Source: Vulcanimicrobiota bacterium (lineage in GTDB: Bacteria; Vulcanimicrobiota; Vulcanimicrobiia; Vulcanimicrobiales; Vulcanimicrobiaceae). From it: a DNA stretch of 7,980 nt. The DNA lies in the NCBI GenBank assembly GCA_030040695.1, contig JASHTE010000116.1:1-7980 (forward strand), read 5' to 3'. A model generated the notes under the pieces. The model was not told the DNA's origin. It did no database searches and was given only the letters and a program-made list of their open reading frames with translations. Shown in pieces: positions 1 to 7,134 of this stretch. The first letter of the stretch is position 1. The number at the start of each line of letters is the position of its first letter. The translations under genes were made by a program, and so were the position numbers.

Positions 1-1247
1 CGACCAAGAGCGGGCCAGCCCACAAGACCGGCGATCTCGCCGAGCTCGTCTGCAGCAACTCGTTTCGTGGTACCGGGCTTGCGAATGCCGTCGGCCTGCT
101 GAAAGCAGAGCTTGCGCGTTTGGACTCGGTCATCGTCGCCGCGGCGCACGAGGCGGCGGTTCCCGCGGGCACCGCACTCGCAGTCGATCGCGAACGCTTT
201 TCGAGAGGCGTCGAGGCGCGCATCACCGCTGAGCCCCGCGTTCGCCTCTACCGCGAAGAGATCGCGGACGTCCAGCTCGACCGCCCGACGATCATCGCAT
301 GCGGCCCTCTGCCGAGCGAAAACTTTCTGACGTCGCTCGACGCGCTCATCGGACGCGGGCGCTTGCACTACTTCGATGCGGCTTCGCCCATCGTTTCGGC
401 CGACTCGATCGATGAATCGAAGATGTACCGTAAGTCGCGGTACGAGAAGGGCGACGGCGACGATTATCTCAACATTCCGCTCGATCGCGAGCAGTATCTT
501 CGGTTCGTGAACGACCTGCGGACGTTGCCGCGGCACGAGGGCAAGGCGTTCGAGGAGACGCGGTACTTCGAAGGCTGCCTGCCCATCGAGGAGATGGCCG
601 ACCGCGGCGATGACGTGCTGCGCTTCGGACCGATGAAGCCGGTTGGCTTGCGCGACCCGCGAACGGGAAAGACACCGCACGCCGTCGTGCAGCTGCGCAA
701 AGAGAATCTCGAAGGCACTGCATACAATCTCGTTGGTTTCCAAACGCGGCTCACGTGGCCGGCGCAGCGCGAAGCGTTCGGGCGCCTCGCCGGCCTCGAA
801 CAGGCGGAGTGGCTACGCTTGGGGGTGATGCATCGCAACACGTTCATTAATGCGCCGCAGCTGCTCGATGAGACGTTGCGCTTGCGCGGAACCGCGGCGT
901 TGTATTTCGCCGGCCAGATCACCGGCGCAGAGGGCTATGTCGAGGCTGCTGCCTGCGGTGCGATGACGGGCATACATGCAGCCCGTGCGCTCCTCGGGCT
1001 TCCGCCGGTTACCGTGCCGCGGGAAACCGCCCTTGGCGCAGTCGTGGCGCACCTGCTAAATAGGCAAACCCCAGACTTTCAGCCCTCGAACGTCACCTGG
1101 GGCGCCTTTCCGGAGCCGGTTCATGGCAGGACGGTCGAGCGAAGCAAGCGCCGAGCGCTGATGGCCGAGCGTGCGCTCGCGGCGCTGGAGCGCTTCGTTG
1201 CCGATCTGCAACCAGCACGGGAGTACGCAGGTACTAGCGTGGGATGA
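1..1247 (+). CDS. trmFO: TrmFO, folate/FAD-dependent tRNA (uracil-54-C5)-methyltransferase (5' partial)
   Basis: Methylates U54 in the tRNA T-loop, using methylene-tetrahydrofolate as carbon donor and reduced FAD. The frame is open from base 3 to the TGA at 1245-1247, giving 414 residues. The family is about 435-470 long, so roughly 50 N-terminal residues, including the FAD GxGxxG motif, lie upstream; the TTG at 120 is internal. Family signatures seen are ELVCSNSFR (Cys codon 51-53, equivalent to the conserved Cys53 of the Bacillus enzyme), [39 protein letters not shown] (Cys codon 576-578, equivalent to catalytic Cys226), [26 protein letters not shown] and [18 protein letters not shown]. The tail has the usual [14 protein letters not shown] block and a basic C-terminal helix. 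Its stop overlaps the hslV start (ATGA). In many Firmicutes xerC lies between these genes; here it is absent. Identification is very secure. Confidence 0.97.
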   Translation, partial: TKSGPAHKTGDLAELVCSNSFRGTGLANAVGLLKAELARLDSVIVAAAHEAAVPAGTALAVDRERFSRGVEARITAEPRVRLYREEIADVQLDRPTIIACGPLPSENFLTSLDALIGRGRLHYFDAASPIVSADSIDESKMYRKSRYEKGDGDDYLNIPLDREQYLRFVNDLRTLPRHEGKAFEETRYFEGCLPIEEMADRGDDVLRFGPMKPVGLRDPRTGKTPHAVVQLRKENLEGTAYNLVGFQTRLTWPAQREAFGRLAGLEQAEWLRLGVMHRNTFINAPQLLDETLRLRGTAALYFAGQITGAEGYVEAAACGAMTGIHAARALLGLPPVTVPRETALGAVVAHLLNRQTPDFQPSNVTWGAFPEPVHGRTVERSKRRALMAERALAALERFVADLQPAREYAGTSVG

Positions 1248-1774
1248 GCATTCGCTCGACAACAATTCTCGCGGTTCGCCGCGACGGCAAGCTCGCAATG
1301 GCGGGCGACGGACAGGTGACGATCGACAAAACCGTCGTGAAGCACGGCGCGCGCAAAGTGCGCCGGATCGCGAACGGCAGAGTGCTTGCGGGTTTTGCAG
1401 GGTCGGCGGCAGACGGCATCTCGCTGCTCGAGAAGTTCGAGGGAAAGTATGCTGAGTACAAAGACGTGACGCGCGCAGCCGTCGAGCTCGCGAAGGACTG
1501 GCGGCAGGACCGGATCCTGCGGCGGCTTGAGGCGCTCCTGATCGTCGGTACGCCGACGCACCTCTTCGTCATCTCCGGGAACGGCGACGTGATCGAGCCG
1601 GATGAAGGCGTCGCTGCGATCGGCAGCGGCGGCCCGTACGCACAGGCTGCGGCTGCTGCATTGCTACGGAATACGTCGCTCGATGCCGAGACGATCGCGC
1701 GCAGCGCAATCGGTATCGCGGCCGAAATCTGCATCTACACCAACGACGACATAACGGTCGAGGTACTTCCGTGA
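1244..1774 (+). CDS. hslV: HslV, ATP-dependent protease proteolytic subunit
   Basis: N-terminal-nucleophile threonine peptidase that forms a double hexamer and is activated by HslU to degrade unfolded or regulatory proteins in the cytoplasm. The product is 176 residues, the normal size. Family blocks are [62 protein letters not shown] and EICIYTND. The catalytic Thr is residue 6, preceded by MSIRS; the E. coli enzyme exposes Thr directly after Met removal, so a five-residue propeptide must be removed here. Counting from that Thr, Lys33 (residue 38, in RKVRR) is in place. ATG at 1244 overlaps the trmFO stop, with no strong Shine-Dalgarno, so translation is probably coupled. Its own stop overlaps hslU. 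Confidence 0.97.
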   Translation: MSIRSTTILAVRRDGKLAMAGDGQVTIDKTVVKHGARKVRRIANGRVLAGFAGSAADGISLLEKFEGKYAEYKDVTRAAVELAKDWRQDRILRRLEALLIVGTPTHLFVISGNGDVIEPDEGVAAIGSGGPYAQAAAAALLRNTSLDAETIARSAIGIAAEICIYTNDDITVEVLP

Positions 1775-3204
1775 CAGCCGAGCTCCTGAGCGGGGAGATC
1801 CAGTCGTTGACGCCCGCTGAAGTCGTGCGCGCGCTCGACGCCTATATCGTAGGGCAGCACAAGGCGAAGCGCGCGGTTGCGATTGCGCTGCGCAATCGGT
1901 ATCGCCGCGCGAGAGTCGGCGAGAACCTTCGCGGCGAGATCACGCCCAAGAACATTCTCATGATCGGACCGACCGGTGTCGGGAAGACCGAGATTGCTCG
2001 CCGCCTCGCAAACCTCGTCGCCGCGCCGTTCGTAAAGGTAGAGGCGACGAAATATACGGAGGTCGGTTACGTCGGCCGCGACGTGGAGTCGATGGTACGT
2101 GATCTCGTCGACGTCTCCGTTCGCATGGTGACGGAGACGCGACGCGAGGAGGTATGGGAAGCTGCGCAACACCAAGCAGTGGAGCGCGTCATCGACATCC
2201 TTCAGCCGGAGACGCGTGCGCCGCAGCCACAGGCTCCCGGCGGGCTCGCAGCGGCGCTCGGCTCGATCTTTGGAAATGCGCCGCAGCCTTCACCGGCCCA
2301 GGCGGCGACGCTTCCGGGTCCGGAGGCGCAGCGCGTTCGCGATCAGACACGCGAGGAGGTCGAGCGTGGCTTCTACGACGTCCGCCTGGTCGAGATCGAA
2401 GTCGAGGAAGCGCCGTCACTACCGATCGGCGTCATCGGCGGCGTCGGCGATCAAAGCGGAACCGATATCGGCGAGATGCTCGGTGGGATGCTCCCGAAGC
2501 GGAAAACGCGCAAGCGTGTTACCGTCGCCGACGCGCTCCGCATCTTTACCGACGAAGAGGTCGTGAAGCTGATCGACGCAGAGGCGGTGAAGCGCGAAGC
2601 GATCCGGCGCGCCGGAAATGACGGCATCATCTTCATCGATGAAATAGACAAAGTCGCCGGCCACGAGGGTGCGCGCGGTGGCCCCGACGTCTCGCGCGAA
2701 GGCGTTCAGCGCGACATCCTCCCCATCGTCGAGGGCTCGACGGTGACGACGCGTTATGGCGCCATCAAGACCGACCACATCCTCTTCATCGCAGCCGGGG
2801 CATTTCACATGAGTAAGCCCTCAGACCTGATCCCCGAGCTGCAGGGCCGTTTGCCGATCCGCGTCGAGCTCGACTCGCTCACCGCGGAGGACTTCAAGAC
2901 AATCCTCACGCAACCGCGTAACGCCCTCGTGGAGCAGTATAAAGCTCTACTCGCGACCGACGGCGTCGAACTCGAGTTCACGGACGACGCCATCGACGAA
3001 CTCGCTCGGGTTGCCATGCAGGTGAACGAACAAAGCGAGAACATCGGCGCTCGCCGCCTCCACACGGTGATGGAGCACCTCGTAGAGGAAGTCAGTTTCA
3101 GCGCGCCCGAGCACGGAGGGCGCGTGCAAATCGACGGCGCTTACGTTCGAGAGCGGCTAAGCGAGGTTGCACGCAACGCCGACCTCTCGAACTACATACT
3201 CTAA
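1771..3204 (+). CDS. hslU: HslU, AAA+ unfoldase subunit of the HslUV protease
   Basis: Hexameric ATPase that unfolds substrates and threads them into HslV. The product is 477 residues (E. coli 443). Visible elements are the YIVGQ box (25-29), Walker A GPTGVGKT (66-73), pore loop GYVGRD (99-104), the I domain (about 110-275), Walker B IIFIDE (286-291), Arg finger R360 in ELQGRLPIR, sensor-2 GARR (426-429) and the C-terminal tail ending SNYIL, which in the family inserts into HslV. The extra length is mainly an Ala/Pro/Gln-rich stretch at about 149-184 in the I domain. GTG at 1771 overlaps the hslV stop and has GAGG at 1760-1763. An alternative start is TTG 1807, with GGGGAG at 1792-1797, which would align with the E. 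coli N-terminus. No gene overlaps the TAA end. Confidence 0.97.
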   Translation: MTAELLSGEIQSLTPAEVVRALDAYIVGQHKAKRAVAIALRNRYRRARVGENLRGEITPKNILMIGPTGVGKTEIARRLANLVAAPFVKVEATKYTEVGYVGRDVESMVRDLVDVSVRMVTETRREEVWEAAQHQAVERVIDILQPETRAPQPQAPGGLAAALGSIFGNAPQPSPAQAATLPGPEAQRVRDQTREEVERGFYDVRLVEIEVEEAPSLPIGVIGGVGDQSGTDIGEMLGGMLPKRKTRKRVTVADALRIFTDEEVVKLIDAEAVKREAIRRAGNDGIIFIDEIDKVAGHEGARGGPDVSREGVQRDILPIVEGSTVTTRYGAIKTDHILFIAAGAFHMSKPSDLIPELQGRLPIRVELDSLTAEDFKTILTQPRNALVEQYKALLATDGVELEFTDDAIDELARVAMQVNEQSENIGARRLHTVMEHLVEEVSFSAPEHGGRVQIDGAYVRERLSEVARNADLSNYIL

Positions 3205-3207
3205 TCG

Positions 3208-3213
3208 TATTAT
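3208..3213 (+). promoter_or_regulatory. Candidate -10 element upstream of the lipoprotein gene
   Basis: TATTAT differs from the sigma-70 -10 consensus by one base and sits in the most AT-rich patch of the window, just after the hslU stop. No convincing -35 hexamer lies 15-19 bases upstream and there is no TG extension, so this is a weak candidate. A transcript from it would begin near 3220, ahead of the SD at 3229-3233. Confidence 0.2.
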
Positions 3214-3238
3214 CCTTAGTGTGAAGCCGGAGGACCGC

Positions 3239-3322
3239 ATGGCAGGTCATGCGAACGTGATCTCAACTCCTGCGAAGCTCTCGGAGGAAAGCTTGTGGCA
3301 CAACGTTCGCTCCTCGGCTTGA
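3239..3322 (+). CDS. Possible 27-residue leader ORF overlapping the lipoprotein start
   Basis: An ATG at 3239 follows GGAGG at 3229-3233 with a five-base spacer, one of the better ribosome-binding sites in the window. The frame encodes 27 residues starting MAGHANVIST and ends with TGA at 3320-3322, 25 bases inside the lipoprotein gene and out of frame with it. No family is recognised. It could be a leader peptide coupling translation to the next gene, or chance. The good SD and its fit in an otherwise unexplained gap are the only support. Confidence 0.22.
   Translation: MAGHANVISTPAKLSEESLWHNVRSSA
3242..3294 (+). other. Potential structured leader of the lipoprotein gene
   Basis: Three short inverted repeats follow one another. 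TCATG (3247-3251) pairs with CGTGA (3256-3260) around the loop CGAA, with one G-T wobble. GCAGG (3242-3246) pairs with CCTGC (3269-3273), enclosing the first. AAGCT (3275-3279) pairs with AGCTT (3290-3294), with the GGAGG ribosome-binding site in its ten-base loop. Each stem is only five pairs, so any one could be chance. Together they would fold nearly the whole 5' leader. Confidence 0.3.
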
Positions 3323-3762
3323 TCGTAGTTGCGGTTGCTCTGGCAGCGTGCGGGCCGTATTACTCGCATGGCGTGCCGCCGGGATTCGGCACGGATTGTA
3401 TTCCTCCGGCGGGTGCGGTGCTCGTCTACCCGGCACCCAACGCAACCAATGTTCCGGATAACACCAACGCGATCTACATTGCGCTCCCGAGCCCTCTGCC
3501 GAACGCCGGCGCCTACGACGTCGCGCTCACCGGACCACCCTCCTACGGAACGGTTCTCGAGAACGGCTTCGTCTCGGTATCGGCCAGCGCGGTGCCGACG
3601 CCGAACGCGACGCCGACGTATGCGAGCCCGCAGTATTATGAGTCGACGCTGCGCTCCACCCTGACCGCAGCGAGCGCTTTCGCCGTCTATTGGAATCAAG
3701 CGAACAGCGCGTGCAACACGGGCACGAGCGCCTCATTTCTCGGATCCTTCACCACGCAGTAA
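3295..3762 (+). CDS. Predicted lipoprotein with a single Big_5-like Ig domain
   Basis: Function unknown. The 155-residue product has a lipoprotein signal peptide: basic MAQR, hydrophobic residues 5-18 and lipobox L16-A17-A18-C19, so it should be acylated at Cys19 and anchored to a membrane facing the envelope. The mature part begins with a short PYYSHGVPPGFG segment. It then resembles a bacterial Ig-like Big_5 domain: the opening strand VLVYPAPNATNVPDN (42-56) and the closing LGSFTTQ are typical ends of that fold. Cys35 and Cys140 bracket the domain and could form a disulphide. The region 94-112 is rich in Pro, Thr, Ser and Ala. GTG at 3295 has GGAGGA at 3283-3288. It is the only non-housekeeping gene in its stretch and the only gene with untranslated gaps on both sides. 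The assignment to Big_5 is inference from motifs. Confidence 0.8.
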   Translation: MAQRSLLGLIVVAVALAACGPYYSHGVPPGFGTDCIPPAGAVLVYPAPNATNVPDNTNAIYIALPSPLPNAGAYDVALTGPPSYGTVLENGFVSVSASAVPTPNATPTYASPQYYESTLRSTLTAASAFAVYWNQANSACNTGTSASFLGSFTTQ

Positions 3763-3778
3763 GGGCTTCCCAAGGATC
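3743..3778 (+). terminator. Inverted repeat across the lipoprotein stop codon
   Basis: GATCCTT (3743-3749) and AAGGATC (3772-3778) are perfect 7-bp complements with 22 bases between them. These include the TAA stop (3760-3762) and a small GGG-CTT-CCC hairpin. No T-run follows, so it is not a standard Rho-independent terminator. It could be a weak attenuator or an RNA-stability element between the lipoprotein and def. Confidence 0.25.
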
Positions 3779-3795
3779 GAGGGACCGCCGCACGC

Positions 3796-3817
3796 CACCG
3801 CGTAAAGAGGCGCGGTG
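3796..3817 (+). promoter_or_regulatory. Hairpin covering the def ribosome-binding site and start codon
   Basis: CACCGCG (3796-3802) and CGCGGTG (3811-3817) form a perfect 7-bp stem with an eight-base loop, TAAAGAGG. The only SD-like sequence for def (AAGAGG, 3805-3810) is in the loop, and the GTG start codon (3815-3817) is the end of the 3' arm. An in-frame TAA at 3803 excludes any earlier start. The structure is seen directly; control of def translation by it is inference. Confidence 0.45.
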
Positions 3818-4324
3818 CCGTACAAGCGAGCGATTCTGACGGATGGTGACCCTGTTCTTCGACGCGTGGCGAAGCGTGTCACGCCCAAGGACATTGCAGA
3901 CCCGCTCTTCCAACAGCTGATCGACGATATGTTCGTGACGATGTACGAAGCGCCGGGCGTCGGCCTCGCCGCTCCCCAAGTCGGCGTCTCCAAGCAGCTC
4001 TTCGTCATCGACGTAAAGGACGAGGAACATGAACCGGCGGTCGTCATCAATCCAAGGATTACCTCGGCCGAAGAAGAGGTAGAGCTCACCGAGGGCTGCC
4101 TCTCGATACCAGGATACGTCGGCGAGATCGCGCGTTTCGCGCACGTGGCGCTGACGGGCCTCGGCCGCTACGGAGAGCGCATCCGCTTGGAAGGAGATGG
4201 CCTTTTCGCGCAATGCTTGCAGCACGAGATCGACCACCTTCACGGACGCCTCTACAAGGACCGAGCACGCGACGTGCGGCTCTCCGTGACGGAGGAGGAG
4301 CGCGACGCTCCCGAGCGCGCCTGA
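3815..4324 (+). CDS. def: Peptide deformylase
   Basis: Metallo-hydrolase that removes the formyl group from N-formylmethionine of nascent proteins at the ribosome exit. All three family motifs are present: GVGLAAPQ (48-55), EGCLS (93-97, metal ligand Cys95) and QHEIDHLHG (136-144, metal ligands His137 and His141, catalytic Glu138). The product is 169 residues, close to the E. coli length, with an acidic/basic tail after about 150. GTG 3815 is the first possible start because an in-frame TAA lies at 3803; it sits in a hairpin. The def-fmt pairing is very common, since Fmt adds the group that Def removes. The TGA stop at 4322-4324 overlaps the apparent CTG start of fmt. Confidence 0.97.
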   Translation: MPYKRAILTDGDPVLRRVAKRVTPKDIADPLFQQLIDDMFVTMYEAPGVGLAAPQVGVSKQLFVIDVKDEEHEPAVVINPRITSAEEEVELTEGCLSIPGYVGEIARFAHVALTGLGRYGERIRLEGDGLFAQCLQHEIDHLHGRLYKDRARDVRLSVTEEERDAPERA

Positions 4325-5154
4325 AGACGCTCTTCTTCGGAACGAGCGCCTTCGCTGTTCCGAGTCTCGATGTCGTGGCCGATCGCAGCGAGCTGCACGG
4401 CGTCGTAACCCAACCCGACCGTCCGGCCGGACGCGGGCAGCGTCTGACACCGACGCCGGTGAAAGCCGCGGCGATCGAGCGTGCGTTGCCCGTCTACGAA
4501 CCACGCAATCTCCGTCAGTTCGCACACGAAGTGCGCCAACTCGACTTCGATCTATTCATCGTCGCATCGTACGGAAGGATTCTGCCGAACGAGCTCGTCA
4601 CGCTTCCCGATATCGGGTCGTTGAACGTTCATCCGTCACTGCTACCGCGCTATCGCGGAGCGACGCCGATCCAGGCGGCGCTGCTCGCGGGAGACGCCGA
4701 AACCGGAGTCACGATCATGCTGATGGACGAAGGGACCGACACGGGTGACGTCGTGCTTCAGGAGCGTGTCAAGATCGGCGAGGAAGAGACCTACGGTGAG
4801 CTACACGATCGGCTCGCGCAGATCGGCGCGCACCTCCTCGGCGAAGCCCTTGCGAGTGCTGAGCGTGACGGCACCCTTGCGCATACTCCGCAGAGCGGAG
4901 AGCCGATCGTCACTCGCCCCATTTCGAAGCGCGATCTCGAGATCGATTGGCGGTGGCCGGCGCAGCGGATCGTGAACCACGTGCGTGCGTACTCGCCGCA
5001 ACCGGCTGCCCGTGCCGTACTCGCAGGAACTAACGTCAAGGTCGTTCGCGCGCACGTGCAGAGTGGCGGCGAGATCGCCATCGATGCTTTGATTGCTCCA
5101 AACCATCGGCCGGAGAGCGGTGCCGAGTTCGCGCGCCGCATGCAACGAGGCTAA
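4321..5154 (+). CDS. fmt: Methionyl-tRNA formyltransferase (short C-terminal domain, apparent CTG start)
   Basis: Transfers the formyl group of 10-formyl-tetrahydrofolate to initiator Met-tRNA. Homology begins at KTLFFGTSAFAVPSL, the family's first beta-strand. The only codon able to start there is CTG 4321, inside a CTGA overlap with the def stop. The sole upstream in-frame start, ATG 4213, would add 36 Arg-rich residues lying entirely over def. Catalytic residues, numbered from CTG, are Asn102 and His104 in LNVHPSLLPRYRG and Asp140 in EGTDTGD. The QPDRPAGRGQ loop is intact. The product is 277 residues against about 310-315 usually. The shortfall lies in the tRNA-binding C-terminal domain, where KVVRAHVQSGGE runs almost directly into the last strand and the SGAEFARRMQRG end. 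Confidence 0.95.
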   Translation: MKTLFFGTSAFAVPSLDVVADRSELHGVVTQPDRPAGRGQRLTPTPVKAAAIERALPVYEPRNLRQFAHEVRQLDFDLFIVASYGRILPNELVTLPDIGSLNVHPSLLPRYRGATPIQAALLAGDAETGVTIMLMDEGTDTGDVVLQERVKIGEEETYGELHDRLAQIGAHLLGEALASAERDGTLAHTPQSGEPIVTRPISKRDLEIDWRWPAQRIVNHVRAYSPQPAARAVLAGTNVKVVRAHVQSGGEIAIDALIAPNHRPESGAEFARRMQRG

Positions 5155-5155
5155 C

Positions 5156-6478
5156 GTGAACGCGCGCGAGGTCGCGCTGCAGGTCGTACGTGACGTCTTT
5201 CCCTCAGAGGGGCGAGAGCGCAGCGCTCAGGAGGCACTCGACTATCGCGTGCGCGCCGCGAAGCTGGACGCACGCGATCGCGCCTTCACGACAGAGCTCG
5301 CCTACGGCGCGATCAAGATGCGACGCGCGCTCGACTGGTATCTGGACCCGTTCCTCGGTGATCGGGCCGTGCGGTTACCGCCGACGACGCGGGAAATTCT
5401 TCGTTTGGCGGTATTCGAGCTGCGTTACACGCGCGCGGACGCGCACGCGACGCTCTACGAGTTCGTCGAAATCGCGAAGCGCCACGGTCATCGCGGTCTC
5501 GCGTCGCTCGCGAATGCCGTCCTGCGCAGCTATCTGCGAGAACCGCCGCTCGAGCCGCAGCGCGAGTTGTTCGAGGACGAAAACGAGTATCTCGGCACCC
5601 TCTACTCGCTGCCGACGTGGCTCGTGCGTCAATGGCGTTCCCTGTTCGGAGGCGCGATGCTCGAGGAGATGTGCTCCGGTGTTAACCGTCCCGCGCAGTT
5701 CGCGCTGAGCGTTGATCGGCGCCGCATCGGCGTCGCCGAGCTCGCCGAGAGCCTTCGCGAGCAGTCCGTCGAGAGCCGATCCTCCGCGCTCGTTCCCGAG
5801 TCGCTGCTCGTCGAAAGCGTGGGCACCGCCTTGCGAGAAGAGTCCGCTCAAGGCCGATGGTGGGTACAGTCAGAATCCTCCGCTACAGTCGTCGAGGTGC
5901 TTCAGCCGCAGCTGGGTGAGCGAATCGCGGACCTGTGCAGCGGTCGCGGAAACAAGGCCTTACAGATCGGATGTCGTCTCGCCGGGGAGGGCAGTCTCAG
6001 CTGTGTCGATCGTGACTCGCGCAAGATTCAAGTGCTGGAGCAGCGCTTCGCAGAGCATCGCCTCGACGCGTCGGTTCTCGTCGCCGACGTGCGTGAGCTC
6101 GAGATGAACGAGCGCTTCGATCGCGTCCTCCTCGATGCTCCTTGCTCCGGAACGGGTATCGTCGGACGCCGCCCGGAGGCGCGTTGGAAGAAGGAGAGCG
6201 GGGACGGGGAGCGCCTCGCCGCGACGCAAAAGACGCTGCTCGACGCTGCCGCTCCACTTCTCTACGATGGCGGTGCGCTCGTCTACGCCGTCTGCTCGAC
6301 GGACCGGCGCGAATGCATGGAGATCGTCGATGCTTTCATCGAACGCAACAGGTTCTCACGCGGACTCATCCCCGCGCAGTTAGAGCCGTTCCTCACGGAG
6401 AGCGGCGACGTGCTCATTCCACCCGGAATAGAAGGGCGCGACGGTTTCTATATCGCGCGGCTGGAGCGCACGTTGTGA
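5156..6478 (+). CDS. rsmB: RsmB/Sun, 16S rRNA (cytosine-967-C5)-methyltransferase
   Basis: SAM-dependent enzyme that methylates C967 of 16S rRNA in the decoding region; also called Sun or Fmu. The product is 440 residues (E. coli 429). Residues 1 to about 135 are the NusB-like RNA-binding domain (REILRLAVFELRY, LANAVLRSYLRE). The rest is the Rossmann methyltransferase. Motif I is DLCSGRGNKA (259-268) in place of the common DLCAAPGGKT. The DAPCSGTG motif carries Cys330, which aids product release. VYAVCS carries the catalytic Cys380; the 50-residue spacing equals that of E. coli Cys325/Cys375. GTG 5156 follows the fmt stop by one base and has GAGG at 5147-5150. The earlier in-frame start at 5093 lies within fmt and is unlikely. 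RsmB beside Def and Fmt is a widespread order. Confidence 0.95.
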   Translation: MNAREVALQVVRDVFPSEGRERSAQEALDYRVRAAKLDARDRAFTTELAYGAIKMRRALDWYLDPFLGDRAVRLPPTTREILRLAVFELRYTRADAHATLYEFVEIAKRHGHRGLASLANAVLRSYLREPPLEPQRELFEDENEYLGTLYSLPTWLVRQWRSLFGGAMLEEMCSGVNRPAQFALSVDRRRIGVAELAESLREQSVESRSSALVPESLLVESVGTALREESAQGRWWVQSESSATVVEVLQPQLGERIADLCSGRGNKALQIGCRLAGEGSLSCVDRDSRKIQVLEQRFAEHRLDASVLVADVRELEMNERFDRVLLDAPCSGTGIVGRRPEARWKKESGDGERLAATQKTLLDAAAPLLYDGGALVYAVCSTDRRECMEIVDAFIERNRFSRGLIPAQLEPFLTESGDVLIPPGIEGRDGFYIARLERTL

Positions 6479-7134
6479 GCCTGCTCTCGCGTTTCGAGCA
6501 GGCCTGTGCCGCACTCATCGAGCGCGCCTTCGCCCGCGGCTTTCCGAGCGATCTCGCGCCGGCGCACGTTGCGCGCAAGCTCGTCGCCGTGATGGAGACG
6601 CATACGCGAGGCGAAGGAGGGCGCCTCGTTGCGCCCGCGTCATACGTCATCCTGACACATCCCGACGATTTCGCGCGACTTGCATCGGAGCGCGCATACC
6701 TCGAGCGTGAGTGGGCGCAGCTTCTTCGCGATCTCGCGGCTCGCGTCGGCGTCGCCTTCAGCGGCGGCGAGCCGCGTGTCGAAATGGCGGCGCTCGAAGA
6801 CGTTCCACCGGGTACCGTTCGTATCGAGCTCGGGACAAATCTGCCGCGCTACCAACTGCACGTGATCCGCGGAGTTCCCATCGACGCGCTCTATCGCCTC
6901 GAAGGCGAGATGGTGGTCGGCCGCGCCAGTTCCGCGAGGGTCGAGCTGGTCGATCCCAGCGTGTCCCGGCGGCACGCTTCGATCTCGATCGTCAACGGCG
7001 TCCCCGTCGTGCGCGACCTCGGCTCGAGAAACGGTACGTTCGTCAACGGCGAACGCATACGCAGCTGCACGCTGAAGAACGGCGACGTCTTGACCTTCGG
7101 GAACACGGAGTTGAGAGTCGAAGGAGCGGCATGA
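6475..7134 (+). CDS. FhaA-like protein: DUF3662 domain plus FHA domain
   Basis: Predicted cytoplasmic phospho-threonine reader. Residues 1 to about 110 match the DUF3662/FhaA N-terminal domain (SRFEQACAALIERAFAR, then LAPAHVARKLVAVMETH and the YVILTHPDDFARL strand). Residues 140-219 are a complete FHA domain with VVGRASS (147-153), the phosphate-binding SRRHA (164-168), DLGSRNGTFVNG (181-192) and a closing strand. At 219 residues it is much shorter than mycobacterial FhaA (about 530), because the long disordered linker is missing. In Actinobacteria FhaA binds phosphorylated partners of the peptidoglycan machinery such as MviN; a similar role here is inference. GTG 6475 overlaps the rsmB stop and has GGAG at 6463-6466. 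In-frame sequence upstream of it lies inside rsmB and is not coding. Confidence 0.88.
   Translation: MSLLSRFEQACAALIERAFARGFPSDLAPAHVARKLVAVMETHTRGEGGRLVAPASYVILTHPDDFARLASERAYLEREWAQLLRDLAARVGVAFSGGEPRVEMAALEDVPPGTVRIELGTNLPRYQLHVIRGVPIDALYRLEGEMVVGRASSARVELVDPSVSRRHASISIVNGVPVVRDLGSRNGTFVNGERIRSCTLKNGDVLTFGNTELRVEGAA

Noticed and set aside
2154..2621. 155-residue + strand frame inside hslU
   Set aside because: Arg/Ala/Gly-rich shadow frame over the HslU I domain, with no independent support.
3763..3814. Rho-independent terminator between the lipoprotein and def
   Set aside because: An inverted repeat exists at 3743-3778, but no T-run follows, so termination cannot be claimed.
4213..4320. 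N-terminal extension of Fmt from ATG 4213
   Set aside because: It would lie wholly inside def in another frame, is Arg-rich and precedes the family's conserved first strand.
3749..4525. 258-residue open frame on the - strand
   Set aside because: It lies opposite def and the start of fmt, is Arg-rich, has no recognisable domain and covers genes with full family motifs. It is a typical shadow frame of GC-rich coding DNA.
6142..6474. Upstream extension of the FhaA-like protein
   Set aside because: This stretch codes for the RsmB catalytic region; the DUF3662 homology begins exactly at GTG 6475.
6711..7130. Upstream extension of the FhaB-like protein
   Set aside because: Arg-rich out-of-frame reading of fhaA; the ATG at 7131 has a strong SD and the right N-terminus.
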